Shown piece by piece: positions 8,191 through 16,646 of a stretch of DNA of 64,000 nt (positions within the stretch are counted from its first letter, which is position 1; each line of letters opens with the position of its first letter). Location of the stretch: positions 744,001 through 808,000 of the forward strand of contig NZ_KK366017.1 of assembly GCF_000686805.1 (NCBI RefSeq), in the 5' to 3' direction. The position numbers and the translations under genes were made by a program. A model generated the notes under the pieces. The model had not been told where the DNA came from, ran no database searches, and was given only the letters and a program-made list of their open reading frames with translations. This stretch comes from Bacillus sp. UNC41MFS5 (GTDB lineage Bacteria; Bacillota; Bacilli; Bacillales_B; DSM-18226).

Positions 8191-8316
8191 ATATCCGATA
8201 GTGTTGACTCGTTATGCGACAGTAATGAGTGCTTATACGACAGTATTGACTTGTTATCCGCCAGTATTGAAAAATTATGCGCCAGTATTACCTGGTTTTA
8301 CGACAGTAATTTTCGT
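8191..8316 (+). repeat. Six tandem 21-bp repeats
   Basis: Copies start at 8191, 8212, 8233, 8254, 8275 and 8296, consensus TTATRCGACAGTAWTGAVTTG-like, exactly 21 bp each with no length variation. Because 21 is a multiple of three, the array is open in one frame (a seven-residue pattern around TTVL/ATVM) and creates a false 44-codon N-terminal extension to the following gene. It lies between the stop at 8185 and the real ribosome site at about 8317. Confidence 0.9.
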
Positions 8317-8332
8317 GGGGAGGTTAAGGAAT

Positions 8333-9496
8333 ATGAGTATTAAAGGAATGGCCTATATTGCGGGTGCGTTTGAGCACCCAACACGTAAGGCCCCGGACAA
8401 GTCTGTTGCAGTTATCCATGCGGAATGTGCCAGGGGCGCATTGGCAGACGCCGGCCTTTCATTTAAAGATGTAGATGGCTACTTCTGTGCTGGTGACGCA
8501 CCAGGCGGCGTTCTATCTATGGTCGATTATTTAGGGCTTAATGTACGCCATATCGATGGAACGGATACAGGTGGTTCTTCTTACATTGCTCACGTTTCAC
8601 ATGCCGCACAGGCGATTGCAGCGGGGAAATGTAATGTAGCATTGATCACCATGGGAGGACGCCCACGTTCCGAAGGCAGAAGTGGTGTTAAACAGAAGCT
8701 TGTGGGTGCCAATGTTCCAGATACACCTTTTGAACTTCCATTTGGACCAACAGCTGTAAATGAATATGCAATGGCTGCGATGCGTCATATGCATGAATAC
8801 GGTACATCAAGTGAACAGCTAGCATGGATTAAAGTCGCAGCTTCTCACCATGCACAGTACAATCCAAATGCCATGCTGCGTGATGTCGTAACTGTTCAAG
8901 ACGTACTTGAGTCTCCAATGATTGCCGATCCCTTACACCGTTTGGATTGCTGTGTAGTAAGTGATGGCGGTGGTGCTCTCGTAGTGGTAAGCCCTGAAAT
9001 CGCAAAAAGGCTAAAACGGCCACTTGTCCGTGTCATGGGAGCTGGAGAATCTCCTAAAGGTTTACTGGGCGGTAAAGTAGATCTTACTTATAGTGGTGCT
9101 GTATGGTCTGGGGCAGCAGCCTTTGAGGAAGCTGGAGTTACGCCACAAGATATTAAATACGCATCAATCTATGATAGCTTTACCATTACAGTATTAATTC
9201 AACTCGAGGATTTAGGTTTCTGTAAGAAAGGCGAAGGCGGTAAGTTCGTTGCTGATGGAAACTTGATCTCAGGAGTTGGGAAACTTCCTGTCAATACCGA
9301 TGGAGGCGGGTTGAATAATAATCACCCAGCGAGCAGGGGCGGTATGGTTAAAGTATTAGAGGCTGTGCGCCAACTACGCGGAGAGGCACAACCGGAGGTA
9401 CAAGTGGAAAATTGCGACCTTGCACTCGTTCATGGTACTGGCGGCGGACTGGCAAGTCGTCATGGCAGTGCAACATTGATCTTGGAGAGGAGGTAG
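8333..9496 (+). CDS. Thiolase-fold protein (SCP2/Ltp2-like), catalytic cysteines absent
   Basis: Thiolase superfamily protein of the SCP-x type. The nucleophile loop reads DTGGSSYIAH instead of the usual CSSG, and the C-terminal Cys-GGG motif reads HGTGGGLASRHG, so both catalytic cysteines are missing; the central His is kept in NNNHPASRGG. Family members lacking cysteines and paired with DUF35 proteins (Ltp2-ChsH2 of steroid degradation) are retro-aldolases acting on acyl-CoA. The next gene is a DUF35 protein 3 bp away. The start is ATG 8333 after GGGGAGG; the upstream open frame to 8201 is produced by the 21-bp repeats. Length 387 aa. Confidence 0.82.
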   Translation: MSIKGMAYIAGAFEHPTRKAPDKSVAVIHAECARGALADAGLSFKDVDGYFCAGDAPGGVLSMVDYLGLNVRHIDGTDTGGSSYIAHVSHAAQAIAAGKCNVALITMGGRPRSEGRSGVKQKLVGANVPDTPFELPFGPTAVNEYAMAAMRHMHEYGTSSEQLAWIKVAASHHAQYNPNAMLRDVVTVQDVLESPMIADPLHRLDCCVVSDGGGALVVVSPEIAKRLKRPLVRVMGAGESPKGLLGGKVDLTYSGAVWSGAAAFEEAGVTPQDIKYASIYDSFTITVLIQLEDLGFCKKGEGGKFVADGNLISGVGKLPVNTDGGGLNNNHPASRGGMVKVLEAVRQLRGEAQPEVQVENCDLALVHGTGGGLASRHGSATLILERR

Positions 9497-9499
9497 ACA

Positions 9500-9913
9500 A
9501 TGGCAACTCTGTATCAATTAAGAAAGATGACGATTCCTGAAACTCATCCGGAACATCAAGAGTTTTGGCAGGCCGCGGAGGATGGAAAGTTGCTTATAAA
9601 GCAGTGTGAATCCTGTGGTGAATATCATTATTACCCACGTGTGCTATGTCCATATTGCATGAGCGATAAGACGACGTGGAAAGAAGTGAATGGCACTGGC
9701 AGTATCTACACGTATAGTGTCATGCGAAAAGGATTTCCCTATGCGATCGCCTTTGTGACGCTTGATGAAGGTCCGAGAATGATGACAAATATCGTGGATT
9801 GTGATCTAGATGAAGTACACATCGACCAAAGAGTAAAAGTGGTATTTAAACAAAGCGGCGATCAGGATAATCCAGGTTCTTTTATACCTTGCTTCACACC
9901 TGTGGAAGGTTGA
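9500..9913 (+). CDS. DUF35 zinc-ribbon/OB-fold acyl-CoA-binding partner protein
   Basis: 137-aa protein with an N-terminal helical part, a rubredoxin-like zinc ribbon (Cys36, Cys39, Cys50, Cys53 in CESCG...CPYC) and a C-terminal OB fold (GTGSIYTYSVMRKGFPYAIAFVTLDEG). Proteins of this family form complexes with thiolase-fold enzymes and bind the acyl-CoA. ATG 9500 follows AGGAGG and lies 3 bp after the preceding stop, so the two are translationally linked. Together they look like a degradative C-C bond-cleaving complex. Confidence 0.88.
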   Translation: MATLYQLRKMTIPETHPEHQEFWQAAEDGKLLIKQCESCGEYHYYPRVLCPYCMSDKTTWKEVNGTGSIYTYSVMRKGFPYAIAFVTLDEGPRMMTNIVDCDLDEVHIDQRVKVVFKQSGDQDNPGSFIPCFTPVEG

Positions 9914-9949
9914 TAGGGTAATTTATTTATACTTAACAGTTATCAAAGT

Positions 9950-10080
9950 GTCCATAATGGTGCTCTTGGGGACGAAATGAAATCAAAAATCTACCAAACT
10001 GTCCGTAATAGGCACTCTTGAGGACAAAATGGTGTCTAAAATCTACCAAACTGTCCGTAATAGGTTTTCTGGTGGGCAAA
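9950..10080 (+). repeat. Tandem repeat, 51-52 bp period, 2.5 copies
   Basis: Units begin at 9950, 10001 and 10053 with GTCCRTAATRG and share CTACCAAACT at the end. Each full unit contains GTCC...GGAC, so each can form a short hairpin. The array fills the 273-bp gap between the DUF35 gene and the following hydrolase. Confidence 0.85.
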
Positions 10081-10186
10081 ACCCAACGTTGATCTTCTTT
10101 TTTTAGGACAATGGCCGATGGAATGAATGTAAAAATATTCCATAAGTAAATCAAACTTAGTAAATAAAAGAGAGGAGCGAATAAAA

Positions 10187-11884
10187 ATGAGAATCCTTAA
10201 GGACATACAGATTCCTATGCGTGATGGTGTACATATCGCTGCTGATATCTTCCTTCCTGATGGAGCAGCCAAAGTACCAGCATTACTTGCGCTTAGTCCG
10301 TATGGCAAGGAACTGCAGGCACAAGCGTTAACATTACCTCCGCAAGCACGTCCAAGCCATCTTTGGAACGGTGCGATTGAAGCAGGTGACATTCGTGAAG
10401 TGGTATCACGCGGTTATGCACATATTATCGCAGATGTACGCGGTACAGGTGGTTCTGAAGGTCAAATGTGCGGTAACTATAACTCTGGTGGTCATGGAGA
10501 CGGTAAAGATATCTATGATCTCGTTGAATGGATGGCTGAGCAAGATTGGTGTGATGGCAACATCGGGATGATCGGTATTTCGTACTTTGCTTCCGTTCAA
10601 ATTTTAGGTGCAGCGGAGCAGCCGCCACATTTAAAAGCCATCTTTGCGAACGGTGGGCACTTCGATCTTTATGAACTTTGTTATCATGGCGGGATTATGT
10701 GGTTAATGCCACGTGCTTCTCGTGAAGGACGCGGTGGCGATAGCGGTAATGCCTTTAATAACGTAGCAAGCAAGAGCTCAAAAGTATTTTCTCCAGGCGA
10801 GCTTAAAGAGAAGACACTAGAGAGGTTAAATGATCCAGACATTGCTCATTGGTCGGATTTCGTACACCTTTTACATTATCAAGACCGTCACGAATTATGG
10901 ATGGATTACTTATTGAATCCACTTGATGGGCCATTCTGGCAAGAAAATAGCGCTATACAAGTAGCACATAAAGTAACGATCCCAACTTACTTCCAAGCAA
11001 AATGGGGCCGTGGTTGGAATGTTGAAGGCACCATTGAATGCTTCCACAAAGTGTCTGGTATTAAAAAGCTTGATATCCAAGCACTGCCGCCAATGCTAGA
11101 ACGTCCATTCCATGAAAATCATGATGAAATGTTCCGCTGGTATGATTACTGGTTAAAAGGCATTGATAATGGCATTATGGATGAACCAACTGTGCAATTC
11201 TCGGTAGAAGGTTCTTACAAATGGAGGAAAGAAGATTACTTCCCATTGATAAATGAGGAGAAGAAAGCGTTCTACTTGCGTCCTCGCCACAAAATCAGCG
11301 AGAAGCCAGAGCCGCTACCTTCTGAATATGCTCATCCAGATGGCTTCTATCAAGCACCATTAACCGTAACAACAACATCCGAAAAGATAAAATGGACCAG
11401 TGATAAATTCCTTGAGGCTGTAGAAATGACAGGAACAGGGGCATTATACATTCATGCAGAAATCGATACGGATGATACAAACTTCATTGCCAAACTTTAT
11501 GATGTAGATCCAAGCGGCAAGCGGACATTAATGACATCTGGTTATCTAAAAGCATCACATCGTGAATTAAATGACGAAAAATCAACATACGGTGAGCCAT
11601 GGCACCCGCACAACCGTGTGGTACCTGTAACGCCAGGTGTAATCAACGAGTATGCGATTCGCTTATATCCGTTCTCATTCTTAATTAAACCAGGACATCG
11701 TATTGAATTAGAACTTGCATGTAACGAACCACTTGATGGAGAAGATGCAAAATTACTGCCGCCGGATAGCTATCACTTACCTAGCGGTAGGGCAACAACG
11801 CATAAAATCTATCGAGATAAAGATCACCAATCGCGTTTAGTGTTACCAGTCATTCCAAAACAATTTGACGTTACTAATAAATAG
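10187..11884 (+). CDS. CocE/NonD-family alpha/beta hydrolase (X-Pro dipeptidyl-peptidase-like)
   Basis: Serine hydrolase of 565 aa. The N-terminal alpha/beta domain begins IQIPMRDGVHIAADIFLP, contains ADVRGTGGSEG and the nucleophile elbow GMIGISYFA with Ser132; the C-terminal part (from about residue 330) is the jelly-roll domain typical of cocaine esterase, NonD and X-Pro peptidases. The family cleaves esters and amides such as cocaine, cephalosporin esters and glutaryl amides. Good ribosome site AGAGGAG before ATG 10187. It heads a run of genes reaching the CoA-transferase. The substrate is not predictable. Confidence 0.87.
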   Translation: MRILKDIQIPMRDGVHIAADIFLPDGAAKVPALLALSPYGKELQAQALTLPPQARPSHLWNGAIEAGDIREVVSRGYAHIIADVRGTGGSEGQMCGNYNSGGHGDGKDIYDLVEWMAEQDWCDGNIGMIGISYFASVQILGAAEQPPHLKAIFANGGHFDLYELCYHGGIMWLMPRASREGRGGDSGNAFNNVASKSSKVFSPGELKEKTLERLNDPDIAHWSDFVHLLHYQDRHELWMDYLLNPLDGPFWQENSAIQVAHKVTIPTYFQAKWGRGWNVEGTIECFHKVSGIKKLDIQALPPMLERPFHENHDEMFRWYDYWLKGIDNGIMDEPTVQFSVEGSYKWRKEDYFPLINEEKKAFYLRPRHKISEKPEPLPSEYAHPDGFYQAPLTVTTTSEKIKWTSDKFLEAVEMTGTGALYIHAEIDTDDTNFIAKLYDVDPSGKRTLMTSGYLKASHRELNDEKSTYGEPWHPHNRVVPVTPGVINEYAIRLYPFSFLIKPGHRIELELACNEPLDGEDAKLLPPDSYHLPSGRATTHKIYRDKDHQSRLVLPVIPKQFDVTNK

Positions 11885-11919
11885 TCTGCTTATTATCTAG
11901 ATTAATAGGAGTGAGTAAG

Positions 11920-12885
11920 ATGGCAGATGCAGTACGTGTAATACCGATTGAATGTAAATTTGGTCCAATTTCTGCATTTGCATATTATGTGGATGCGCCA
12001 GAACCAGCTATTATTGATGCCGGTGTGAATGTCTCGGCAAGCCAAGACATAGAACCGACCTTAGCTAAACATGGTATTAGAATGGAAGACATTCGTTGGA
12101 TCTTACTAACGCATGGCCATGTGGATCATCTCGGTGGTGCCTATGAAGTATGGAAAAAAACAGGAAGACAGGCAAAAGTAGTTATTCCCAAAAAAGAAGC
12201 TCGGCTATTGCGTGATAAGAATGAAAATATAGTTGATTACAAATCACTACAAGGAAAATTCATCACCGACACATCAATCCAAGAAAAACATATCACAATG
12301 TTAACAAATGATATAGGTGACAATATTGAACCGGATTTGGAAGTAGTAGAGGGTGATTCTATCAATTTAGGAGGAAATATCACATTGAAAGTGATTGAAA
12401 CTCCAGGTCATTCCATTGGTTCCGTATCCTTCGTCTTGGATGGGCTAGGCTGGGCGTTTGCAGCGGATGCAGTTCAAATGTATGGCGGTGCAGGTGGCTT
12501 GCCAACGATTGAATACTCATCACTATATCGCATGAGTATTCAACGTTTGTTAGAGGAAGTACGTCCGAACCGATTATTCTTAGGTCATCCATTCCGAAAT
12601 AGCAATGGCGAAATGCAAAGTGCACAAATAGACGGTGAACAGGTAACAGCTGTTTTACAAGCAAGTATTGATCGAGATGCTCAATTGAGAGATGTTACGC
12701 GGCGCCATTTAACAAATGGGCTTCCTTCTGAACAGCATGAATTGTACGGACCGTTTGGTTCAATTGCTGAGGAAATTGGCTATACAGGTGATCCACGGAA
12801 TTTACCTTGCGCGTTTTTTGTGACGATAAATGGTTATTATGAAGAACTTAAAAATGCACAGATATATGAGAGGAGGAAAAACTAA
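11920..12885 (+). CDS. Metallo-beta-lactamase-fold hydrolase
   Basis: MBL-superfamily hydrolase, 321 aa. The zinc motif LLTHGHVDHLGG (His65, His67, Asp69, His70), the distal His in ETPGHSIGS, the bridging Asp in AADAVQ and the last His in FLGHPF are all present. Start ATG 11920 follows TAGGAG; the GTG at 11911 overlaps that site. The last codons carry the AGGAGG of the next gene and the stop abuts its ATG, showing translational coupling to the CoA-transferase. Likely hydrolyses a pathway ester, lactone or thioester; inference only. Confidence 0.85.
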   Translation: MADAVRVIPIECKFGPISAFAYYVDAPEPAIIDAGVNVSASQDIEPTLAKHGIRMEDIRWILLTHGHVDHLGGAYEVWKKTGRQAKVVIPKKEARLLRDKNENIVDYKSLQGKFITDTSIQEKHITMLTNDIGDNIEPDLEVVEGDSINLGGNITLKVIETPGHSIGSVSFVLDGLGWAFAADAVQMYGGAGGLPTIEYSSLYRMSIQRLLEEVRPNRLFLGHPFRNSNGEMQSAQIDGEQVTAVLQASIDRDAQLRDVTRRHLTNGLPSEQHELYGPFGSIAEEIGYTGDPRNLPCAFFVTINGYYEELKNAQIYERRKN

Positions 12886-13581
12886 ATGATCCAAAAGAGG
12901 TTTGAAAATATAGCCAAGGCTGTTGCTGATATATACGATGGAGCTACGCTTCTTGTCGGAGGATTTGGGGGAAGCGGATTACCGTCCCATCTGATAGCAG
13001 CCCTAGTAGAGCAGGGTGCGAAAAATCTGACAGTCGTATCAAATAATATTGGTGCTGTTAGCGATGGTGTAGCCGCACTAATCAGCAACAACCAAGTGAA
13101 GAAAATCATCTGTTCTTTCCCTGTCGGACCACATGCTGACGATTTGATTGCACGTCTTCAGAATGGAACGATTGAGTTAGAAATTGCACCTCAAGGAACA
13201 TTAGCAGAACGTATCCGAGCAGGTGGTGCGGGGATTCCAGCCTTTTACACACCGACGGCAGCGCACACAGAACTTGGAGAGGGAAAGGAAACGCGGGTGT
13301 TCAATGGTCGATTGCATGTCTTAGAGAATGCCATCATAGGGGATTATGCTTTTATCAAGGGACATAAGGCAGATCGCTGGGGAAATCTTGTTTACAATAA
13401 GACACAGCGTAATTTTAATCCGGTTATGGCGACTGCAGCCCGCATTACAATCGCAGAGGTAGATGAAATTGTAGAAGTCGGAGAGTTAGATCCAGAGAAT
13501 ATTGCCACACAGAACGTCTACGTTCATAGACTAGTAAAATTAGAAGCTCTACGTGAAGAGGGGGTGTTAGCAAATGGTTAA
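12886..13581 (+). CDS. CoA-transferase subunit A (3-oxoacid/3-oxoadipate type)
   Basis: 231-aa alpha subunit of a family I CoA-transferase. The glycine-rich loop GGFGGSGLPSHLI (residues 25-37) and AFIKGHKADRWGNL are typical of PcaI, AtoD and ScoA. The gene starts directly after the preceding stop and overlaps subunit B by 8 bp. Family I enzymes move CoA from succinyl-CoA or acetyl-CoA to a 3-oxoacid. With the thiolase-fold gene nearby it suggests a 3-oxoacid intermediate. Distinguishing 3-oxoadipate from acetoacetate as substrate is not possible here. Confidence 0.9.
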   Translation: MIQKRFENIAKAVADIYDGATLLVGGFGGSGLPSHLIAALVEQGAKNLTVVSNNIGAVSDGVAALISNNQVKKIICSFPVGPHADDLIARLQNGTIELEIAPQGTLAERIRAGGAGIPAFYTPTAAHTELGEGKETRVFNGRLHVLENAIIGDYAFIKGHKADRWGNLVYNKTQRNFNPVMATAARITIAEVDEIVEVGELDPENIATQNVYVHRLVKLEALREEGVLANG

Positions 13582-14257
13582 AGACGAATTGAAGGTTGGA
13601 TGGTCAAAGATTCAGTTAGCTTCTCGAGTCGCTCAAGACTTAGAAGATGGGTGGTTCGTGAATCTTGGTATCGGAATTCCGACACTGGTGGCCGATGTGA
13701 TTCCAGAAGGTAGAGAAATTATTCTGCACAGTGAGAATGGACTTCTTGGGTTGGGGCCAAAACCAGCTCCAGGTGAAGAAGATATGGATCTTGTCAATGC
13801 AGGAAAGGAACCTATCACATTAAAGCCGGGTGGCAGCTTCTTCTCACAATCAGATTCTTTTGCCATGATCCGTGGCGGTCACCTTGATGCCGCAGTCCTT
13901 GGTGCTTTTCAAGTCTCAACGTACGGTGATTTGGCTAGTTGGAAGGTCCCTAACGATCCGCTTGGACGTGTTGGAGGCGCGATGGATTTAACGGTTGGTG
14001 CAAAGCGTGTATTCCTCTGTATGCAGCATTGCACGAGGAAGGGAGAATCGAAAATCGTGGAGGAATGTACTTATCCTCTGACTGCACCTCGCTGTGTTGA
14101 TCGTATCTATACAGACCTTGCAGTGATAGAGGTGACAGATGATGGACTTGTTGTTCAAGAACTAGCACCTGGAGTTACGTTTGATTACCTGCAGGAACGT
14201 ACGGCTGCCCCTCTTAAGAATCAAACGACCAAGGACTTAAAAGCGGAGACTCTATAA
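13574..14257 (+). CDS. CoA-transferase subunit B (3-oxoacid/3-oxoadipate type)
   Basis: 227-aa beta subunit. SENG at residues 53-56 holds the catalytic glutamate that forms the glutamyl-CoA thioester, and NLGIGIPTLVADVIP precedes it as in PcaJ, ScoB and AtoA. It overlaps subunit A by 8 bp, so the subunits are coupled. The pair would activate a ring-cleavage product as a CoA thioester in the cytoplasm. Confidence 0.9.
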   Translation: MVKDELKVGWSKIQLASRVAQDLEDGWFVNLGIGIPTLVADVIPEGREIILHSENGLLGLGPKPAPGEEDMDLVNAGKEPITLKPGGSFFSQSDSFAMIRGGHLDAAVLGAFQVSTYGDLASWKVPNDPLGRVGGAMDLTVGAKRVFLCMQHCTRKGESKIVEECTYPLTAPRCVDRIYTDLAVIEVTDDGLVVQELAPGVTFDYLQERTAAPLKNQTTKDLKAETL

Positions 14258-14292
14258 ATTTATTTAATTAATAGCTTAGGAGGGAAATTTTT

Positions 14293-15402
14293 ATGATATC
14301 AATGTCTTTAAGAATTGCTATTATCGGAAGTGGAATTGGCGGGGCAGCAACGGCGGTAGCTTTACGGCATGCAGGATTTAATGTTGATGTCTATGAGCAA
14401 GCATCAGCAATTACAGAGGTAGGTGCAGGTATCGGTTTACGTCCGCCATCCATCCGTTACTTCAAGAGATGGGGGCTTCTAGAAGAAATTGAGAGAGTGA
14501 CCCATAAAAGCGTATTAATGGAAATCCTTTCCGATAAAGCAGAAGTAGTACTTGAGGAAAAATGGCCAGCGTTAACAGATGACCCAAACGAAAGATGGGC
14601 AAGATTAATTCATCGCGCGGACTGTTTGGACACCTTAATTAATGCCATCCCTTCTGAGTTCATCCATTTAAATCACAAATGTAAAAATATCGTTCGCTAT
14701 GGAGATTATGCAGAAATTGAGTTTGAAAACGGTGTTAAAGTGGAAGCCGATTTGGTCGTTGCTGCAGATGGTATTCGTTCCCTAACTCGTTCGCTATTTT
14801 TCAGTCAAGCTGCGCCGGTTTTCCACGGTTATCATGCCTATCGTGCTCTTGTGAATGAGGATGAAACCTATGGTTTAGCTTCTGAAGACACATTGAGAAT
14901 TTTCTGCGATGATAAAGTCAATTATTATTTATTGCCGTTAAAATATAGAAAACAAGTTTCGGTTGATATTACCGTCCCACATACAGACCGTGCAGGTAGA
15001 CCGAATGTACCGAAAGAAGACATGCTTAGGGAATTAAAGAATTTCCATCCAAATCTTCAGAAGATAGCTGAAAATATTAATCATTTCGATGTTCGGTCAC
15101 TATACGATATTGATCCTGTTGAACAGTGGACTAATAATTGTATCGCCCTGCTTGGGGATGCGGCACATTCAATGCTTCATAACCAAGGTCAAGGTGCAAA
15201 TATGGCCATCCAGGATGCAGGAGTATTGGCTGATTGTTTACTTGAAGCTGATAGCGTTGAAAATGCCTTACAAAAATATGAGTCTCTAAGAAAACCAATC
15301 GGAACTTTATTTCAAAATTTATCTCGCCAGTTCCATAGTGACAAGGAAGAAACTGCTTTCCCTGAAAAAGAATTCCTTGAAAAGTCTCCTGAGGGAAAAT
15401 AA
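14293..15402 (+). CDS. FAD-dependent aromatic-ring monooxygenase (class A), second copy
   Basis: 369-aa paralogue of the enzyme at 731-1837. GSGIGG (residues 12-17), AADGIRS (about 156) and LLGDAAHSM (about 286) are the FAD and NAD(P)H motifs. The two proteins align without large gaps and keep WARLIHRAD and QGQGANMAIQDAGVLA (first copy: LGQGANMAIQDAGVLA), but differ in the putative substrate-facing middle part. Start ATG 14293 has AGGAGG 9 bp upstream. Two copies in one cluster suggest two successive hydroxylations or two related substrates. Confidence 0.87.
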   Translation: MISMSLRIAIIGSGIGGAATAVALRHAGFNVDVYEQASAITEVGAGIGLRPPSIRYFKRWGLLEEIERVTHKSVLMEILSDKAEVVLEEKWPALTDDPNERWARLIHRADCLDTLINAIPSEFIHLNHKCKNIVRYGDYAEIEFENGVKVEADLVVAADGIRSLTRSLFFSQAAPVFHGYHAYRALVNEDETYGLASEDTLRIFCDDKVNYYLLPLKYRKQVSVDITVPHTDRAGRPNVPKEDMLRELKNFHPNLQKIAENINHFDVRSLYDIDPVEQWTNNCIALLGDAAHSMLHNQGQGANMAIQDAGVLADCLLEADSVENALQKYESLRKPIGTLFQNLSRQFHSDKEETAFPEKEFLEKSPEGK

Positions 15403-15478
15403 TTTAAAATCATGACCCGTGGGAAACGAAATAGGATTTACCTAAATTAAATGTGATTGAAATAAGGAGGTTTAATAG

Positions 15479-16405
15479 ATGCCTGTACATCCCGAGATAA
15501 AAAAAATATTGGATTTCATTCCACAATCCGACTCTAAACCTAGAATTATTCCAGAAGAACATAGAAAAATGTTCGATGCACCTATTTTACCGGTTGAACA
15601 ACGTGTCCAAGTTTATTCTGTTGAAGAAAGATCGATTCCTACGGCTGAAGCGGATATTCAAGTAAGAATTTATACACCGAAAGAAGCGGATTCTTACCCA
15701 ATTCTCATGTATTTCCACGGCGGTGCATTTTTCTCAGGAAATTTAGAAAGTCATGATGAAATTGTTCGTCCGATTTGCATGGAATCCGGTTATAAAGTCA
15801 TTTCAGTGGGATACCGTCTTGCTCCTGAACACCCATTTCCAGCACCATTAGATGATTGCTATAACGTAACCAAATGGGCAGCTGAACATAAGGAAGAATT
15901 GAAATGGGATGGCCAGAATCTCGCGCTTGCAGGTGATAGTGCGGGGGGGAACTTAGTTGCTGCAGTCTCACTAATGGCCCGTGACAAAAAGGAATTTGCG
16001 ATTACGAAACAAGTACTATATTATCCATCCTTGGACCTTGATGTCAGTGAATTTCGTTACCTATCACAGGTGGAAAATGGAAAGGGCTATTTCGTAGAAA
16101 GTGATCAATTAGCAGAATATAACTCCTTCTATTTAATTGGAGACGTAGATACGGGTAATCCGCTTGTTTCACCTATTCGAGAAGAAAATTTAGAAAGTCT
16201 TTCAGCAGCACTTGTCATCACAGCAGAGTTTGACCCAATGCGCGATGAAGGAGAACTATTTGCGGAGAATTTAAAAAAATGTGGTGTAGATGTTGTAACA
16301 AAACGGTATGAAGGCGCTACTCATGGATTCTTAGGGAAATTCACTCATCTTGATGAATATAAAGACGTTTACAAACGTACGGCTGATTTTTTAAATTCTA
16401 AGTAA
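15479..16405 (+). CDS. Alpha/beta hydrolase, hormone-sensitive-lipase (acetyl esterase) family
   Basis: 308-aa esterase. Oxyanion motif HGGAF at residues 80-84, nucleophile GDSAGG with Ser154, acid Asp in EFDPMRDE (about 250) and catalytic His in THGFLG (about 281) make a complete triad. ATG 15479 follows AAGGAGG. The family hydrolyses short-chain esters in the cytoplasm. A hairpin terminator at 16464 ends this gene run. Likely removes an ester group from the pathway substrate or from an intermediate. Confidence 0.88.
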   Translation: MPVHPEIKKILDFIPQSDSKPRIIPEEHRKMFDAPILPVEQRVQVYSVEERSIPTAEADIQVRIYTPKEADSYPILMYFHGGAFFSGNLESHDEIVRPICMESGYKVISVGYRLAPEHPFPAPLDDCYNVTKWAAEHKEELKWDGQNLALAGDSAGGNLVAAVSLMARDKKEFAITKQVLYYPSLDLDVSEFRYLSQVENGKGYFVESDQLAEYNSFYLIGDVDTGNPLVSPIREENLESLSAALVITAEFDPMRDEGELFAENLKKCGVDVVTKRYEGATHGFLGKFTHLDEYKDVYKRTADFLNSK

Positions 16406-16463
16406 CGTACTTTCAGGGACCAACGGGACTTTGAACAGTTTAATAGGGTTACTGGTTTTCCAA

Positions 16464-16515
16464 GGAAGTGATCATTGTGGCCAAACCATATGCATTTGGT
16501 CACTTCCATTTTATT
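16464..16515 (+). terminator. Rho-independent terminator after the esterase gene
   Basis: GGAAGTGA (16464-16471) pairs with TCACTTCC (16500-16507), with an inner CCAAA/TTTGG stem, followed by ATTTTATTTTTA. Confidence 0.75.
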
Positions 16516-16646
16516 TTTATAGCCTCCTAGAAAATCTTTTTACATCATTGTTAAAAGCACAAAACTAGCAATAATTTTCTTAATATTCTGAACTTTATTT
16601 CAAAAGCTTTGACAATACTTGATTTTAAGGAAGGGTGTTTTATTCC

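Noticed and set aside
8201..8332. 44-codon N-terminal extension of the thiolase-fold gene
   Set aside because: It consists of the 21-bp tandem repeats read in frame; the ribosome site GGGGAGG directs initiation at ATG 8333.
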